Shown here: positions 15,550 to 24,589 of the stretch, piece after piece
Layout of the letters: each line of letters begins with the position of its first letter
How positions within the stretch are numbered: the stretch's first letter is position 1
Assembly: GCF_013044505.1 (NCBI RefSeq)
Contig: NZ_JABERD010000015.1
Span: 25,649 to 89,648, forward strand
Direction: 5' to 3'
Length of the DNA stretch: 64,000 bases
Origin: Streptomyces sp. S3(2020)
GTDB lineage: Bacteria > Actinomycetota > Actinomycetes > Streptomycetales > Streptomycetaceae
Program-made: the position numbers and the translations under genes
Notes under the pieces: generated by a model
Databases searched by the model: none
The model's input: the letters and a program-made list of their open reading frames with translations, nothing else
Told to the model about the DNA's origin: nothing

Positions 15550-16514
15550 CGGGCGGCGGTCCTGCGTGCCGTGTCCGCCATCAGCTCCCGCACCTCTGGC
15601 GGTCCGAGGACCTCGGCCTCCGGGCCGAAGCCGAGCAGTCGGCGGCAGGCGGCCTGCGGGTCGTCGAAGTGGAGGTCGAGCTGGTACCCCTCCTCCCTGT
15701 CCGGAGTGGCCCGGGCGCCCGCCTCCGCGTCGCCGAGGACCGCCGGCAGCGCGGCCAGGCCCGCCTTCGACAGACGTACCGTCACCCTGAGTTGGTCCAG
15801 GCTCGCCTCGAACTCGGCTGTCCAGCGCTCCCAGAACCGCGTCAGGTCGAAGCCGTCCGGGCGCGTGAAGGTCTCCGGGAGCGGGGTGGCGTGGGTGATG
15901 CGGGCCGCCCGATGGGCCCGAACTCCCTTGTCAGAGGCGGCGATCAGGTACCAGATGCCCGCCTTGGCGACGAGGCCGAGCGGGTCCACTGTGCGTTCGC
16001 TGGTACGACCGTCCCGGCCCGCGTAGGTCAGACGCAGACAGCGGTCCCGACGTACGGCATCCACCAGGACGGGCAGCGCCGGGGTCGGTTCGGCGGGCTT
16101 GAACCAGGCCTGGCTGTCGATGTGGAAGCGGCCCGCCGCCGCGCGGGTGTCGTCGCGGCCGGACGCCGGCAGTGCCGCCAGCAGTTTCAGCCGGGCCTGC
16201 GCCAGCGCGTCCCCCAGGGCGATCCGCTCCAGCGGGCCGCCCGCGGAGACGGCCAGCAGCGCTGTCGCCTCCTCCGCGCTGATGCCGAGCAGCGGACTGC
16301 GCCAGCCGTCCATCAGCCGGCACCCGCCTCCGGGGCCGCCACTCGTCACCACCGGGACGCCGGCCGCGCCGAGCGCCTCCAGGTCCCGGTAGACCGTGCG
16401 CACCGACACCTCCAGCTCGGCGGCGAGTTGACGTGCCGTCAGCTGCCCGCGGGACTGGAGGCACAGCAGCAGGGACAGCAGGCGGTCGGCGCGCATTCCG
16501 AGGGGTCCCCTCAT
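15543..16514 (-). CDS. YafY-type transcriptional regulator (HTH + WYL domain)
   Basis: A 323-residue protein. The N-terminal winged HTH (DeoR/HTH_11 type) reads RADRLLSLLLCLQSRGQLTARQLAAELEVSVRTVYRDLEAL. A central-to-C-terminal WYL ligand-sensing domain includes LRLTYAGRDGRTSERTVDPLGLVAKAGIWYLIA, with the W-Y-L triplet. A WCX-like C terminus follows. WYL regulators respond to nucleic acid or small ligands; the target here is probably the divergent gene at 16595, 80 bp away. ATG 16514 opens the frame; ATG 16496, with GAGGGG upstream, is an alternative start. Confidence 0.85.
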   Translation of the reverse strand: MRGPLGMRADRLLSLLLCLQSRGQLTARQLAAELEVSVRTVYRDLEALGAAGVPVVTSGGPGGGCRLMDGWRSPLLGISAEEATALLAVSAGGPLERIALGDALAQARLKLLAALPASGRDDTRAAAGRFHIDSQAWFKPAEPTPALPVLVDAVRRDRCLRLTYAGRDGRTSERTVDPLGLVAKAGIWYLIAASDKGVRAHRAARITHATPLPETFTRPDGFDLTRFWERWTAEFEASLDQLRVTVRLSKAGLAALPAVLGDAEAGARATPDREEGYQLDLHFDDPQAACRRLLGFGPEAEVLGPPEVRELMADTARRTAARY

Positions 16515-16594
16515 CGACGTATGACGGACAGAGGATGTCAGCTATACGTCCGTAGCGTCTCCTTCGCCCAGCCTTCGAACCAGGGAGACAGCTC

Positions 16595-16966
16595 ATGATC
16601 ACCGGTTACGTCCTCGGCGAGAGCCTGCGCCCCGGCGCCGAGTTCGCCCCGCGGGGCCTGCGCGTCCGTGCGGTGAAGCGGCTCGACGTCTCGGCGAGCG
16701 CCTCGGCGGGGCAGCCCGCTCTGTGGACGCTCGTGGAGTGGGAGGCGGAGGAGGGCGCCGCCCGGGAGATCGCCGAGGCGCTCGCCGAGGCGTTGGAGCC
16801 GGCGCACGGGTGGTACGCCGACTTCACCGCCGGGGACGAGCGCGTCGTCGTCTTCGCCCGCAGGGTCTTCCGCTACAGGCGCGGTGACGCGGCGGGCCGT
16901 GCCGAGGCGATGGCCCACGGGAGGTCCGTGGGCACGCCCGGGCATCAGCTCGACTGGCCGGAGTGA
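16595..16966 (+). CDS. Conserved hypothetical protein next to WYL regulator
   Basis: A 123-residue protein starting MITGYVLGESLRPGAEF, with a GGGAGAC ribosome binding site 6 nt upstream. The region up to about residue 97 is a compact alpha/beta unit (strand TLVEWEAEEG, helix AREIAEALAEALE, strand DERVVVFARRVF), reminiscent of small dimeric alpha/beta-barrel-like domains but with no family I can name. The C-terminal tail GRAEAMAHGRSVGTPGHQ looks flexible. It is divergent from the WYL regulator, which likely controls it, and its 3' end overlaps the convergent flavin monooxygenase gene by 22 bp. Real by codon use and ribosome binding site; function unknown. Confidence 0.65.
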   Translation: MITGYVLGESLRPGAEFAPRGLRVRAVKRLDVSASASAGQPALWTLVEWEAEEGAAREIAEALAEALEPAHGWYADFTAGDERVVVFARRVFRYRRGDAAGRAEAMAHGRSVGTPGHQLDWPE

Positions 16967-18072
16967 CCTCGCTTCCGCCATTCCCTGGCGAGCAGTTCGT
17001 AGGACCGCACCCGGTCGGCGTGGCCGTGGGTGATGGTCGTGATGAGCAACTCGTCGGCATTCGTGGCCTCCTGGAGCTGTTCGAGGCGGTCGGCGACCGT
17101 GGCAGGGGAGCCCACGAACTGGGTGTCGATGCGGTCCTGCACCAACTCCCGGTCCTCGTCGGTCCATGCGTGGGCGCGGGCCTGGTCCGGCGTCGGGAAC
17201 GGGATGGCGCCCTCGGCGGTGCGGATGCTGCGGACCCACGGGCCGTACCCGGTGGCCAGTTCGCGGGCCGTCTCGTCGTCCTCGGCGACCACGACGTCGG
17301 CCGAGACGCTGACGTACGGCTTGTCGAGGACGTCGGAGGGCTCGAAGAAGGAGCGGTAGCCGTCCACGGCCTCCAGGACGGTGGCCGGGCTGACGTGGTA
17401 GTTCGCCGCGAACCGCAGACCCCGCGCACCCGCCGTCTCGGCGCTCGTGCCGCCGCTGCTGCCCAGGATCCACAGCTCGACGTCGGCACCCTCGCCCGGC
17501 ACCACGTGTGCCTCGACGCCCTCCGGGGAGCGGTAGGTGCCGGCCAGCAGGGCGAGGATGTCGTCGATCTGCTCGGCGTACTCCTGCGACTCGGCGCCGG
17601 GCAGCAGGAGCAGCTTGCGCTGGAGGGCGATCCGGGGTGAGCCGAGGAGGCGGGCGAAGGAGAAGGGGGGCGGGATGAGCAGACCGTTCGAGGCGCGGCC
17701 CGCGGTCTCCGTCGTCCCCTCCGCGGGTGGCCGTCCGCCCGAGCGGCCCAGGCCCAGGTCGAATCGGCCCGGGTGCAGGGCGTCGAGCAGTCCGAACTCC
17801 TCGACGGTGTTCAGCGCGGTGCGGTGACCGAGCTGGACGGCGCCGGAGCCGAGCCGGATCGTGGAGGTCGCGGCGGCCGTCAGGGCGAGGACGACCGCCG
17901 GTGACGTGCCCGCCACGCCCGGGTTGAGGTGGTGCTCGGCGAACCAGTAGCGGCTGTAGCCGAACCGCTCGGTCCGCTGGGCGAGGTCGATGGAGTTGCG
18001 CAGGGCGTCGGCGGCGGTGGAGCCGGTCGATACGGGGACCAGGTCCAGGACGCCGAGGGGGATCTCAGGCAT
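16945..18072 (-). CDS. Luciferase-like flavin monooxygenase, MsnO8/CmoO type
   Basis: A 375-residue LLM-class enzyme with the MsnO8-type N terminus PLGVLDLVPVSTGSTAADAL, followed by RYWFAEHHLNPGVAGTSP (the W-F-A-E-H-H motif near the flavin), IRLGSGAVQLGHRTALNTVEEF and LHPGRFDLGLGRSGG. It uses reduced FMN and O2. B. subtilis CmoO, which belongs to the same subfamily, acts on S-modified N-acetylcysteines. The ATG at 18072 has GGAGGAG upstream and overlaps the stop of the preceding gene by 8 nt. It is the last gene of the 25.9-16.9 kb sulfur operon. Confidence 0.85.
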   Translation of the reverse strand: MPEIPLGVLDLVPVSTGSTAADALRNSIDLAQRTERFGYSRYWFAEHHLNPGVAGTSPAVVLALTAAATSTIRLGSGAVQLGHRTALNTVEEFGLLDALHPGRFDLGLGRSGGRPPAEGTTETAGRASNGLLIPPPFSFARLLGSPRIALQRKLLLLPGAESQEYAEQIDDILALLAGTYRSPEGVEAHVVPGEGADVELWILGSSGGTSAETAGARGLRFAANYHVSPATVLEAVDGYRSFFEPSDVLDKPYVSVSADVVVAEDDETARELATGYGPWVRSIRTAEGAIPFPTPDQARAHAWTDEDRELVQDRIDTQFVGSPATVADRLEQLQEATNADELLITTITHGHADRVRSYELLAREWRKRGHSGQSS

Positions 18073-19138
18073 GGGCGGACTCCTCCAGGACGGGTCCCCA
18101 GGGGAACGGCGGGTCCGGGATGTCACGCCGCAGCACGGGGGCGACCTGGGCCTGGAACAGCTCCAGCGAGTCCCGGTGCTGAGTGTCCGTCAACCCGCTT
18201 GCGTCGGCGTGCAGATGGAGGACGGAGTGACCGAACCGCTCGTGGTAGCGGTGCACCTTGTCGATGATCTGCTGGGGGCTGCCGATCAGCGCGGAGCTGC
18301 GGTCGACGAAGTCCTCCAGAGTCTCGAAGACGACGGGAAGACCCGCCTTCTCGAAGAAGGCCAGGTTGGCCTCGAAGAGCGGCCGGTAGATGTCGAGCGC
18401 CTCCTGGGAGGTGCGGGTCACCAGCAGCCCGGCCGTCCCGGCGCCGACCGCGATGTCCGCCGGGTCGTGGCCGTAGTGCTCCCAGCGCTCGCGGTAGTAG
18501 CGGATCAACTCGGCGTACGGCTCGATGGGGTTGGTGACGTTCGCCGAGAACAGCGGGTCGCCGTAGCGGGCGGCGAGGTCCACCGACTCCTTGCTGGTGG
18601 CGCTGCCGTGCCAGACCCGGACGGGCCGCTGGTAGGGGCGCGGCCACACCTCGGCCTCCTTCAGCGGCGGCCGGAAGCGGGTGTCGGCGGTGACCTTGTC
18701 CTGTCGCCAGAGCTTGCGGAAGACCTCGTAGCTCTCGGCGTTGCGGTCCCACTGGTCCTCGGGCGTGACCTGGAACAGCTCACGCTGGGCGGTGCCGTTG
18801 CCTTTGCCGATGATCAGGTCGAGGCGGCCCTCGGAGAGGTGGTCGAGGGTGGCGTAGTCCTCGTAGGCTCGCACCGGGTCGAGCAGGCTCAGGGTCGTGA
18901 CCGCCGTGAAGAGCCTGATGCGCTTCGTCAGGGCGGCGACATGGCTGAGCACGACGGTCGGCGAGGAGGAGATGAAGGGCCGCTCGTGCCGCTCCCCCAC
19001 CCCGAAGCCGTCGAAGCCCAGCTCCTCGGCCAGCACGGCGTTGTCGAGCACCTCGCGGAACCGGTCGTGCGTCGACTTCTGTACGCCGGTGACCGGGTCC
19101 GGCCGGTGCACGATCAGCGTGATCGCGAGGAACTTCAC
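18065..19138 (-). CDS. Luciferase-like flavin monooxygenase (LLM class)
   Basis: A 357-residue TIM-barrel monooxygenase: FLAITLIVHRPDPVTG at the N terminus, then GFDGFGVGERHERPFISSSP, SHVAALTKRIRLFTAVTTLSL and LSEGRLDLIIGKGNG. The conserved E-R-H and G-R-x-D-L-I-x-G segments are typical of FMNH2-dependent alkane-sulfonate/luciferase-like enzymes. The GTG start overlaps the upstream stop as GTGA and its own stop overlaps the next start, so it is translated in a coupled array of flavin monooxygenases. It likely removes a carbon group from a C-S compound or sulfonate; the exact substrate is unknown. A flavin reductase gene is not present in the window. Confidence 0.83.
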   Translation of the reverse strand: MKFLAITLIVHRPDPVTGVQKSTHDRFREVLDNAVLAEELGFDGFGVGERHERPFISSSPTVVLSHVAALTKRIRLFTAVTTLSLLDPVRAYEDYATLDHLSEGRLDLIIGKGNGTAQRELFQVTPEDQWDRNAESYEVFRKLWRQDKVTADTRFRPPLKEAEVWPRPYQRPVRVWHGSATSKESVDLAARYGDPLFSANVTNPIEPYAELIRYYRERWEHYGHDPADIAVGAGTAGLLVTRTSQEALDIYRPLFEANLAFFEKAGLPVVFETLEDFVDRSSALIGSPQQIIDKVHRYHERFGHSVLHLHADASGLTDTQHRDSLELFQAQVAPVLRRDIPDPPFPWGPVLEESAHA

Positions 19139-20511
19139 GACGCCGCCCGCTGCTCGCCCGCCGTCTGGTCCGGATGGGCGAGGCCGAGGTGGTCGCGCAG
19201 GGTCGAACCCTCGTACTCGGTGCGGAAGACGCCCTGTTCCTGGAGCAGCGGGACGACCTTGTCGGCGAAGTCGTCGAGGCCGGTCGGGGTGATGTGCGGG
19301 ACGAGGATGAAGCCGTCGCTGGCGTCGGCCTGGACGTACTCGTTGATGGTCCGGGCGATCGTCTCCGGGGAGCCGACGAAGGTCTGGCGGTTGCCCGTGT
19401 TGATGACAAGGTCGCGGATGGACCACTTGTTGGCGGAGGCCAGCTCCCGCCACTCGCGCGCGACGGCGACCGGGTCGCGGTACATACGGACCTGGGCGCG
19501 GCCCTTGGAGATGTGGTCGTCGCTGACGTCCGGGTCGATGTCGGGCAGCGGGCCCTCGGGGTCGTAGGAGGACAGGTCCCGGTTCCAGACGAACTCCAGG
19601 TGCTTGAGCGCGGTGGCGCCACTGACCTGCTGGCGGCGCACCTCCAGGGCCAGCTCCTCGGCCTCCTCGTCGGTGTCGCCGAGGGCGAAGCTCGCGGCGG
19701 GCAGGATCAGCAACTCGTCATGCGAGCGGCCGTACTTGGCGAGGCGGTTCTTCACGTCGGTGTAGAAGGCCCGGCCCTCCTCGAGGGCGGAGTACCTGCT
19801 GAAGATCGCGTCGGCGGAGGAGGCGGCGAACTCGCGGCCCTCCTCGGACTCGCCGGCCTGGAAGATCACCGGGCGGCCCTGCGGGGAGCGCGGGACGTTG
19901 AACTGGCCGTGGATGTCGAAGTGTTGGCCGGTGTGGACGAAGGAGCCGGCCTTGGCGTCCGTCAGGAACTCACCCGATGCCTGGTCGGCGAGGATCTCGT
20001 CGCCGTGCCAGGAGTCGAAGAGCTCGTTCGTGGTGGCCAGGAACTCCTTCGCCCGGGAGTAGCGCTCCTCCTGCGGGAGGAAGCCGCCGCGGCGGAAGTT
20101 CTCGCCAGTGAAGGCGTCCCAGGAGGTGACCACGTTCCAGGCGGCGCGGCCGCCGGAGAGGTGGTCGAGGCTGGCGAACTGGCGGGCCACCTCGTAGGGC
20201 TCGTTGAACGTGGAGTTGATGGTGCCGGTCAGGCCGAGGCGCTCGGTGACGGCGGCGAGCGCGGCGAGGATCGTGAAGGTGTCGGGGCGGCCGACGACGT
20301 CCAAGTCGTATATCTTGCCGCCCTGTTCACGGAGTCGGAGGCCCTCGGCGAGGAACAGGAAGTCGAACTTGGCGCGTTCGGCGGTCCGTGCGAAGTGGGC
20401 GAAGGAGCTGAACTCGATGTGGCTGCCGGCCTTCGGGTCGCTCCACACGGTGGTGTTGTTGACGCCCGGGAAGTGGGCGGCCAGATGGATCTGCTTCTGC
20501 GGCTTGGTCAT
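19135..20511 (-). CDS. NtaA/SnaA/DszA-family FMN-dependent monooxygenase (CmoJ-like)
   Basis: A 458-residue enzyme, long for the LLM class as expected for NtaA/DszA. Recognisable parts are QIHLAAHFPGVNNTTVW at the N terminus, FARTAERAKFDFLFLAEGLRLRE, NEPYEVARQFASLDHLSGGRAAWNVVTS and SPQGRPVIFQAGES, all hallmarks of this subfamily. Relatives oxidise nitrilotriacetate, dibenzothiophene sulfone, dimethylsulfide or, in CmoJ/SscJ of B. subtilis, N-acetyl-S-modified cysteine. It sits between two other flavin monooxygenases and downstream of a GNAT and an amino-acid importer, which fits the last role best. A flavin reductase must come from elsewhere. Confidence 0.86.
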   Translation of the reverse strand: MTKPQKQIHLAAHFPGVNNTTVWSDPKAGSHIEFSSFAHFARTAERAKFDFLFLAEGLRLREQGGKIYDLDVVGRPDTFTILAALAAVTERLGLTGTINSTFNEPYEVARQFASLDHLSGGRAAWNVVTSWDAFTGENFRRGGFLPQEERYSRAKEFLATTNELFDSWHGDEILADQASGEFLTDAKAGSFVHTGQHFDIHGQFNVPRSPQGRPVIFQAGESEEGREFAASSADAIFSRYSALEEGRAFYTDVKNRLAKYGRSHDELLILPAASFALGDTDEEAEELALEVRRQQVSGATALKHLEFVWNRDLSSYDPEGPLPDIDPDVSDDHISKGRAQVRMYRDPVAVAREWRELASANKWSIRDLVINTGNRQTFVGSPETIARTINEYVQADASDGFILVPHITPTGLDDFADKVVPLLQEQGVFRTEYEGSTLRDHLGLAHPDQTAGEQRAAS

Positions 20512-20541
20512 GGCTCTGCGGGGTCCTTCCGGCTCAGAGGC

Positions 20542-21744
20542 TCAGGCTGCGGCGTAGCGGTTGGCGGGGCGGGCGAGGCCCAGCAGACCGCGTAGGGTGT
20601 CGGCCTCGTAGGCGGTGCGGAAGGCTTCGCGGCGCTGGAGTTCGGGGACCAGGCCCCGGGTGATGGCCGGGAGGTCGTGGCCGAGGACGGCGGGGCGCAG
20701 TCGGAAGCCGGTCAGCCCGGCCGACTGCAACTCCTGGAGCAGATCGGCGAGTTGGGCCGGGGTGCCGGTGAAGATACGGGCGTCGCTCGTGTACTCGCCG
20801 CCGTCGAGGGCGTCCAGGCGCTCCTTGCGGGCAACGGCTTCGGCCGGGTCTTCGTCGAGGAAGACCACCAGGTCGCCGAAGATGTGCAGGGGCTCGTCGG
20901 CCCTGCCTGCCGTCTCCTGCTCGGCGCGGATCTCGGCGACGATCGCGCGGGCGTGGTCGGTGTCCTGGGGGGTGACGTAGCCGATGTCGGCCTGGCGGGC
21001 CACCAGCCGGTAGGGGACGGTCTGGTGCGCGAGCGCGCTGACCAGGGGCTGGCCCTGCGGCGGGCGCGGGGTGATGGAGGGGCCCTTGACGCTGAAGTGC
21101 CTGCCCTCGAAATCGATGTAGTGCAGCTTGTCGCGGTCGATGAAGCGGCCGGTGGCCACGTCCCGGATCTCCGCGTCGTCCTCCCAGCTGTCCCAGAGCC
21201 GGCGGACGGCCTCGACGTAGTCGGCGGCCTCGTCGAAGAGGTCGCTGACGAGTTCCTGTCCGGCCGGGCTCTGGAGTTCGTCCAGGGTCAGCGACGGGAC
21301 GGTGCGGCGACCGAAGTGGTCGGCCTCGTCCGGGCGGGGCGAGATCTGCACGCGCAGTCCGGCGCGGCCGGTGCTGACGTAGTCGAGGGTGGCGATCGCC
21401 TTGGAGATGTGGAACGGCTCGGTGTGGGTGGCGACGACGGTCGGCACGAGTCCTATGTGCCGGGTCAGGGGCGCGACGCGGGAGGCGATCAGTACGGCGT
21501 CCAGGCGGCCGCGGACCTGGTCGGTGCGGCCGTCCGGGGCGCCGAAGACCGAGGACTGGAGGCCGAGGCCGTCCTCGAAGGTCACGAAGTCGAGCAGGCC
21601 GCGCTCGGCCTCGGCGACCAGGTCGGCCCAGTAGGCGGCGGTGAACACGTCCCGGGGGCGGGCGACCGGCTCGCGCCAGGAGGCCGGGTGCCAGCCGGTG
21701 CCGTCGAGGGCCACGGCGAGGTGCAGGGAGGAAGAAGGGGACAC
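20542..21744 (-). CDS. LLM-class flavin monooxygenase
   Basis: A 400-residue LLM-class protein beginning VSPSSSLHLAVALDGTGWHPASW. It has FVTFEDGLGLQS, GLVPTVVATHTEPFHISKAIATLDYVSTGRAGLRVQ and GPSITPRPPQGQPLVSALAH. The T-E-P-F-x-x-x-K and S-x-G-R-A segments mark the NtaA-related branch. I chose GTG 21744 because GGAAGG lies 9 nt upstream and the family N terminus begins there; the open frame extends to 21792. It is the first gene after the leader peptide at 21826. Probably works with the three following flavin monooxygenases on organosulfur compounds. Confidence 0.8.
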   Translation of the reverse strand: MSPSSSLHLAVALDGTGWHPASWREPVARPRDVFTAAYWADLVAEAERGLLDFVTFEDGLGLQSSVFGAPDGRTDQVRGRLDAVLIASRVAPLTRHIGLVPTVVATHTEPFHISKAIATLDYVSTGRAGLRVQISPRPDEADHFGRRTVPSLTLDELQSPAGQELVSDLFDEAADYVEAVRRLWDSWEDDAEIRDVATGRFIDRDKLHYIDFEGRHFSVKGPSITPRPPQGQPLVSALAHQTVPYRLVARQADIGYVTPQDTDHARAIVAEIRAEQETAGRADEPLHIFGDLVVFLDEDPAEAVARKERLDALDGGEYTSDARIFTGTPAQLADLLQELQSAGLTGFRLRPAVLGHDLPAITRGLVPELQRREAFRTAYEADTLRGLLGLARPANRYAAA

Positions 21745-21825
21745 GAGTGGGTGCCTTCCTGGAGATCCGTACGAGATCACCGGCCCGGGCATGCGGCACT
21801 CAGGGCACGGTGGCGGAGAGGGAGG

Positions 21826-21894
21826 TCAGGGGCGACAGAGGGCGCCGGCGACACGCTGGAGGTCGATGTGCAGACGGAGGTAGGGGGTGCACAT
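21826..21894 (-). CDS. Leader peptide (sulfur-gene family)
   Basis: A 22-residue ORF with a strong GGAGG site 8 nt before ATG 21894. It contains L-R-L-H-I-D-L-Q-R-V-A-G-A-L-C-R-P and is the clearest member of the leader family in the window. The stop is 81 nt before the flavin monooxygenase start. It lies only 41 nt after the GNAT gene on the same strand, so it may act as an internal attenuator within a longer transcript from 25.9 kb. Confidence 0.8.
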   Translation of the reverse strand: MCTPYLRLHIDLQRVAGALCRP

Positions 21895-21935
21895 GTCCCT
21901 GCCTCCCGTTCTGGTGGTGCGCGTCTCGTCGGGGG

Positions 21936-22655
21936 TCACAACGCCGTCGCTCCGGCGTCTGTTCCCGGTGTGCGCACCTGGAGGATGGTGGTCCGGCGGC
22001 GCAGGGTGAAGCCGATCGACTCGTACAGCCGGATCGCGGTGGTGTTGTTCGCGGCGGCGTGCAGGAACGGGGTCTGGCCGCGTTCCCTGATGCCCGCCGC
22101 GACCGCCCGCACCAGCCGGGTGCCCAGGCCCCGGCCGCGGTGGGCGGGGTCGGTGCAGACGGCGCTGATCTCGGTCCAGCCGGGCAGGCGGAGCCGTTCG
22201 CCGGCCAGGGCGACGAGCCTGCCGTGGTGCCGGATGCCGAGGTAGGTGCCGAGGTGGACGGTGCGGGCGAGGAAGGGGCCGGGTCTGGTGCGGGCGACGA
22301 GGTCCAGGATGTCGGGCACGTCGTCGGGACCGAGGCGTACGGCTTCCGGGGCGGGTTCGGCCCGTAGCCGGGTGTCGACGAGCTGGACGCCCTGGCCGCC
22401 GCCGACGACGTCCCACCCTTCGGGCACGGTCTCGACTCCCTTGATCTTCGCGGTGGTTGCCGGGCCGAGCAGGGTGTGCAGGTCTGTCCAGGCGGCCGGG
22501 TCCGCCGGGTCGGCGAGCGCGGCGAACGCGTACACGTCCGCCGGATAGCGCGCCGCCCGGCCGGCCCTTTCGGCGAAGGCCGCGTGCGGTCCGTCCAGGG
22601 CGGCCCAGACGGGGTTGTCCAGGAGACGGGTTCCGAGGGCGATCTGGTGGACCAC
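21936..22655 (-). CDS. GNAT-family N-acetyltransferase
   Basis: A 239-residue protein with a C-terminal GNAT domain: TEISAVCTDPAHRGRGLGTRLV (acetyl-CoA-binding motif A, with Q/R-x-x-G-x-G/A as R-G-R-G-L-G) and FLHAAANNTTAIRLYESIGFTL (motif B). The N-terminal 100 residues are a FR47-like helper region. The start is GTG 22655 with GAAAGG 5 nt upstream. It stands between an amino-acid ABC importer and flavin monooxygenases. In B. subtilis a GNAT (SnaA/SnaB) N-acetylates S-modified cysteines before oxidation, so the same role is proposed here; general detoxification is the alternative. Confidence 0.8.
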   Translation of the reverse strand: MVHQIALGTRLLDNPVWAALDGPHAAFAERAGRAARYPADVYAFAALADPADPAAWTDLHTLLGPATTAKIKGVETVPEGWDVVGGGQGVQLVDTRLRAEPAPEAVRLGPDDVPDILDLVARTRPGPFLARTVHLGTYLGIRHHGRLVALAGERLRLPGWTEISAVCTDPAHRGRGLGTRLVRAVAAGIRERGQTPFLHAAANNTTAIRLYESIGFTLRRRTTILQVRTPGTDAGATAL

Positions 22656-22689
22656 GACGGCCTTTCTCGCAGAGCGTTCTGACGGTTGA

Positions 22690-23712
22690 TCAGGAGTTGG
22701 TGAGGGGCAGTCCGGGCGGGTTCACCTCGGACTTGGCGACGGCCTCGCCCGAGAGGTTCCAGGCCCCCAGCCACTTCGCGTACTGGCCGTTCTCGATCAG
22801 GTAGTTGATCGCGGCGGCCAGCGGCTTCGCGAGGCCGCTGTCCTTCTTGGCGGTCGCGGCGATCAGGCCCTGGAGGGTCTCACCGGCACCGGAGAACTGG
22901 CCCGCGACCCGGGTCGCCTGCGGCGTGTTCGCGGTCTGCGTGGTGTGGTACGAGAGGTTCGGGCTGGGGCCGAAGTAGGCGTCGATCTTGCCGCTGTTCA
23001 GCGCCAGGTACAGGCTGTTGGTCTCCTGGAAGTACTTGACGGTGAGCTTCTTGCCCTCCTTCTCCAGCTTCGCCTTCCACTCCAGGAGGATCTTCTCCTG
23101 GTTGGTGCCGTTGCCGACGGAGACGGTCTTGCCGGCGAGGTTCTCGTAGTTGTTGTCGAAGTTCCAGGTGTTGTCCTTCTTCACCTCGAACGCGAGATCG
23201 TCCTTGCGGTAGGAGGCGAACTCGTACTTCTGCTTGCGCTCCTCGGTGTCGGTGACGTTGGAGAAGGCCACGTCCACCTTGCCGCTGTCGAGGCCGATGA
23301 ACAGGTTCTCCCACGTCGACCGCTGCACCTGGGGTTCGAGCCCGAGGACGGTGGAGACCAGGCGGCCGAGGTCGATCTCGGAGCCGGTGAGCGACTTCTG
23401 GTCGCTGCCGATGAAGCCGAGCGGCGGGCTGCCGGAGGGCAGGGTGCCGGATCCGATGACCAGCTTGCCGCTCTTCTTGATGTCGGCGGGCAGCAGGGCG
23501 CTGATGGACTTGACCTCGGCGACCTTCAGCTTGGTCTCGGTGGCCGCGCCGTTGGACAGCCGGCCCACGGTCACCGTGCCGGCGGCGTCGGAGGTCTTGG
23601 TGGCGGCGTCGCTCTCGCCCCCGCAGGCGGCGAGCCCGGTGGCGAGGGTGGCGACGGCGGTGGCCGCGGTGATGCCCCGTATCAGGCTGCGTCGGGAGAA
23701 CTGGGTGGGCAT
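22690..23712 (-). CDS. Polar-amino-acid ABC transporter substrate-binding lipoprotein
   Basis: A 340-residue solute-binding protein of family 3. The signal MPTQFSRRSLIRGITAATAV leads to a lipobox LAAC (Cys30), and the RR in the n-region suggests possible Tat export. The ligand-binding core has KLVIGSGTLPSGSPPLGFIG, EIDLGRLVSTVLGL, RSTWENLFIGLDSGKVDVAFSN and ERKQKYEFASY, with the usual dicarboxylate-amine contacts. Relatives bind cystine, S-modified cysteines or other polar amino acids. It is encoded downstream of its ATPase and permease genes, in the operon under a SAM-IV riboswitch, which points to a sulfur amino acid as ligand. Confidence 0.86.
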   Translation of the reverse strand: MPTQFSRRSLIRGITAATAVATLATGLAACGGESDAATKTSDAAGTVTVGRLSNGAATETKLKVAEVKSISALLPADIKKSGKLVIGSGTLPSGSPPLGFIGSDQKSLTGSEIDLGRLVSTVLGLEPQVQRSTWENLFIGLDSGKVDVAFSNVTDTEERKQKYEFASYRKDDLAFEVKKDNTWNFDNNYENLAGKTVSVGNGTNQEKILLEWKAKLEKEGKKLTVKYFQETNSLYLALNSGKIDAYFGPSPNLSYHTTQTANTPQATRVAGQFSGAGETLQGLIAATAKKDSGLAKPLAAAINYLIENGQYAKWLGAWNLSGEAVAKSEVNPPGLPLTNS

Positions 23713-23803
23713 GGCTGTCCTTGTCGTTCGAGAAGAGTGCTCGGAAGGTGGGACTCGGAGAGGTGATGCTCGGAAAGGGGTGGAGCGTGGCGTGGGGGGA
23801 AGT

Positions 23804-24589
23804 TCAGAGGACCTTGCTCAGGAAGTCCCGGGTCCGTTCGTGCTGCGGCTTGTCCAACACCTCGGCGGGCGGGCCCTGTTCGACGATCCGGCCGCCGTCG
23901 ATGAAGACGACCCGGTCGGCGATCTCCCGGGCGAAGCCGATCTCGTGGGTGACGATCACCAGGGTGGTACCGCTCTTCGCGAGGTCCTTGATGACGGCGA
24001 GGACCTCGCCGACGAGTTCGGGGTCCAGGGCGGAGGTGGGCTCGTCGAAGAGGATGACGCCGGGCCGCAGCGCGAGGGCACGGGCGATCGCCACCCGCTG
24101 CTGCTGTCCGCCGGACAACTGCCGTGGATAGGCGGCCTCCTTGTCGGCGAGGCCGACCCGGTCCAGGAGTTCGCGGGCGAGTTCCTGGGCCGCGGTCCGG
24201 TCGAGCTGTCCGGTGGCCGCCGGGGCCGCGGCGACGTTCTCCAGCACGGTCAGGTGCGGGAAGAGGTTGAAGTTCTGGAAGACGAACCCGATCCTGCTGC
24301 GCTGGGCGAGGATGGCGCGCTCGCTCAGCTCCTTGAGCCGGTCGCCGTGCCGACGTACGCCGATCAGTTCGCCGTTGACGCTGACGTGGCCGATCTCCGG
24401 CTTCTCCAGGTGGTTGATGACACGGAGCAGCGTGGACTTGCCGGAGCCGGACGGACCGAGGATCGCGGTGACCTCGCCGGGCCGCACGGTCAGGTCGACG
24501 CCGTCCAGGACGAGATGGGTCCCGTACCACTTGTGCACGTCATGGACCTCGACGGCGGCGGGCACGGCTTTGACGGTCGCGGTGGTCAT
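23804..24589 (-). CDS. Amino-acid ABC transporter ATP-binding protein
   Basis: A 261-residue ABC ATPase with Walker A GPSGSGKST, Q-loop FVFQNFNLFPHLTVLENV (the F-N-L-F-P-H form marks polar amino-acid importers such as GlnQ/TcyC), signature LSGGQQQRVAIARAL, Walker B VILFDEPTSALDPE and H-loop VTHEIGFARE. Its ATG overlaps the permease stop (ATGA), so the two are translationally coupled. It supplies ATP hydrolysis for import of the substrate captured by the lipoprotein at 22690. The 91 nt between its stop and that lipoprotein gene contain no recognisable feature beyond a ribosome binding site. Confidence 0.88.
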   Translation of the reverse strand: MTTATVKAVPAAVEVHDVHKWYGTHLVLDGVDLTVRPGEVTAILGPSGSGKSTLLRVINHLEKPEIGHVSVNGELIGVRRHGDRLKELSERAILAQRSRIGFVFQNFNLFPHLTVLENVAAAPAATGQLDRTAAQELARELLDRVGLADKEAAYPRQLSGGQQQRVAIARALALRPGVILFDEPTSALDPELVGEVLAVIKDLAKSGTTLVIVTHEIGFAREIADRVVFIDGGRIVEQGPPAEVLDKPQHERTRDFLSKVL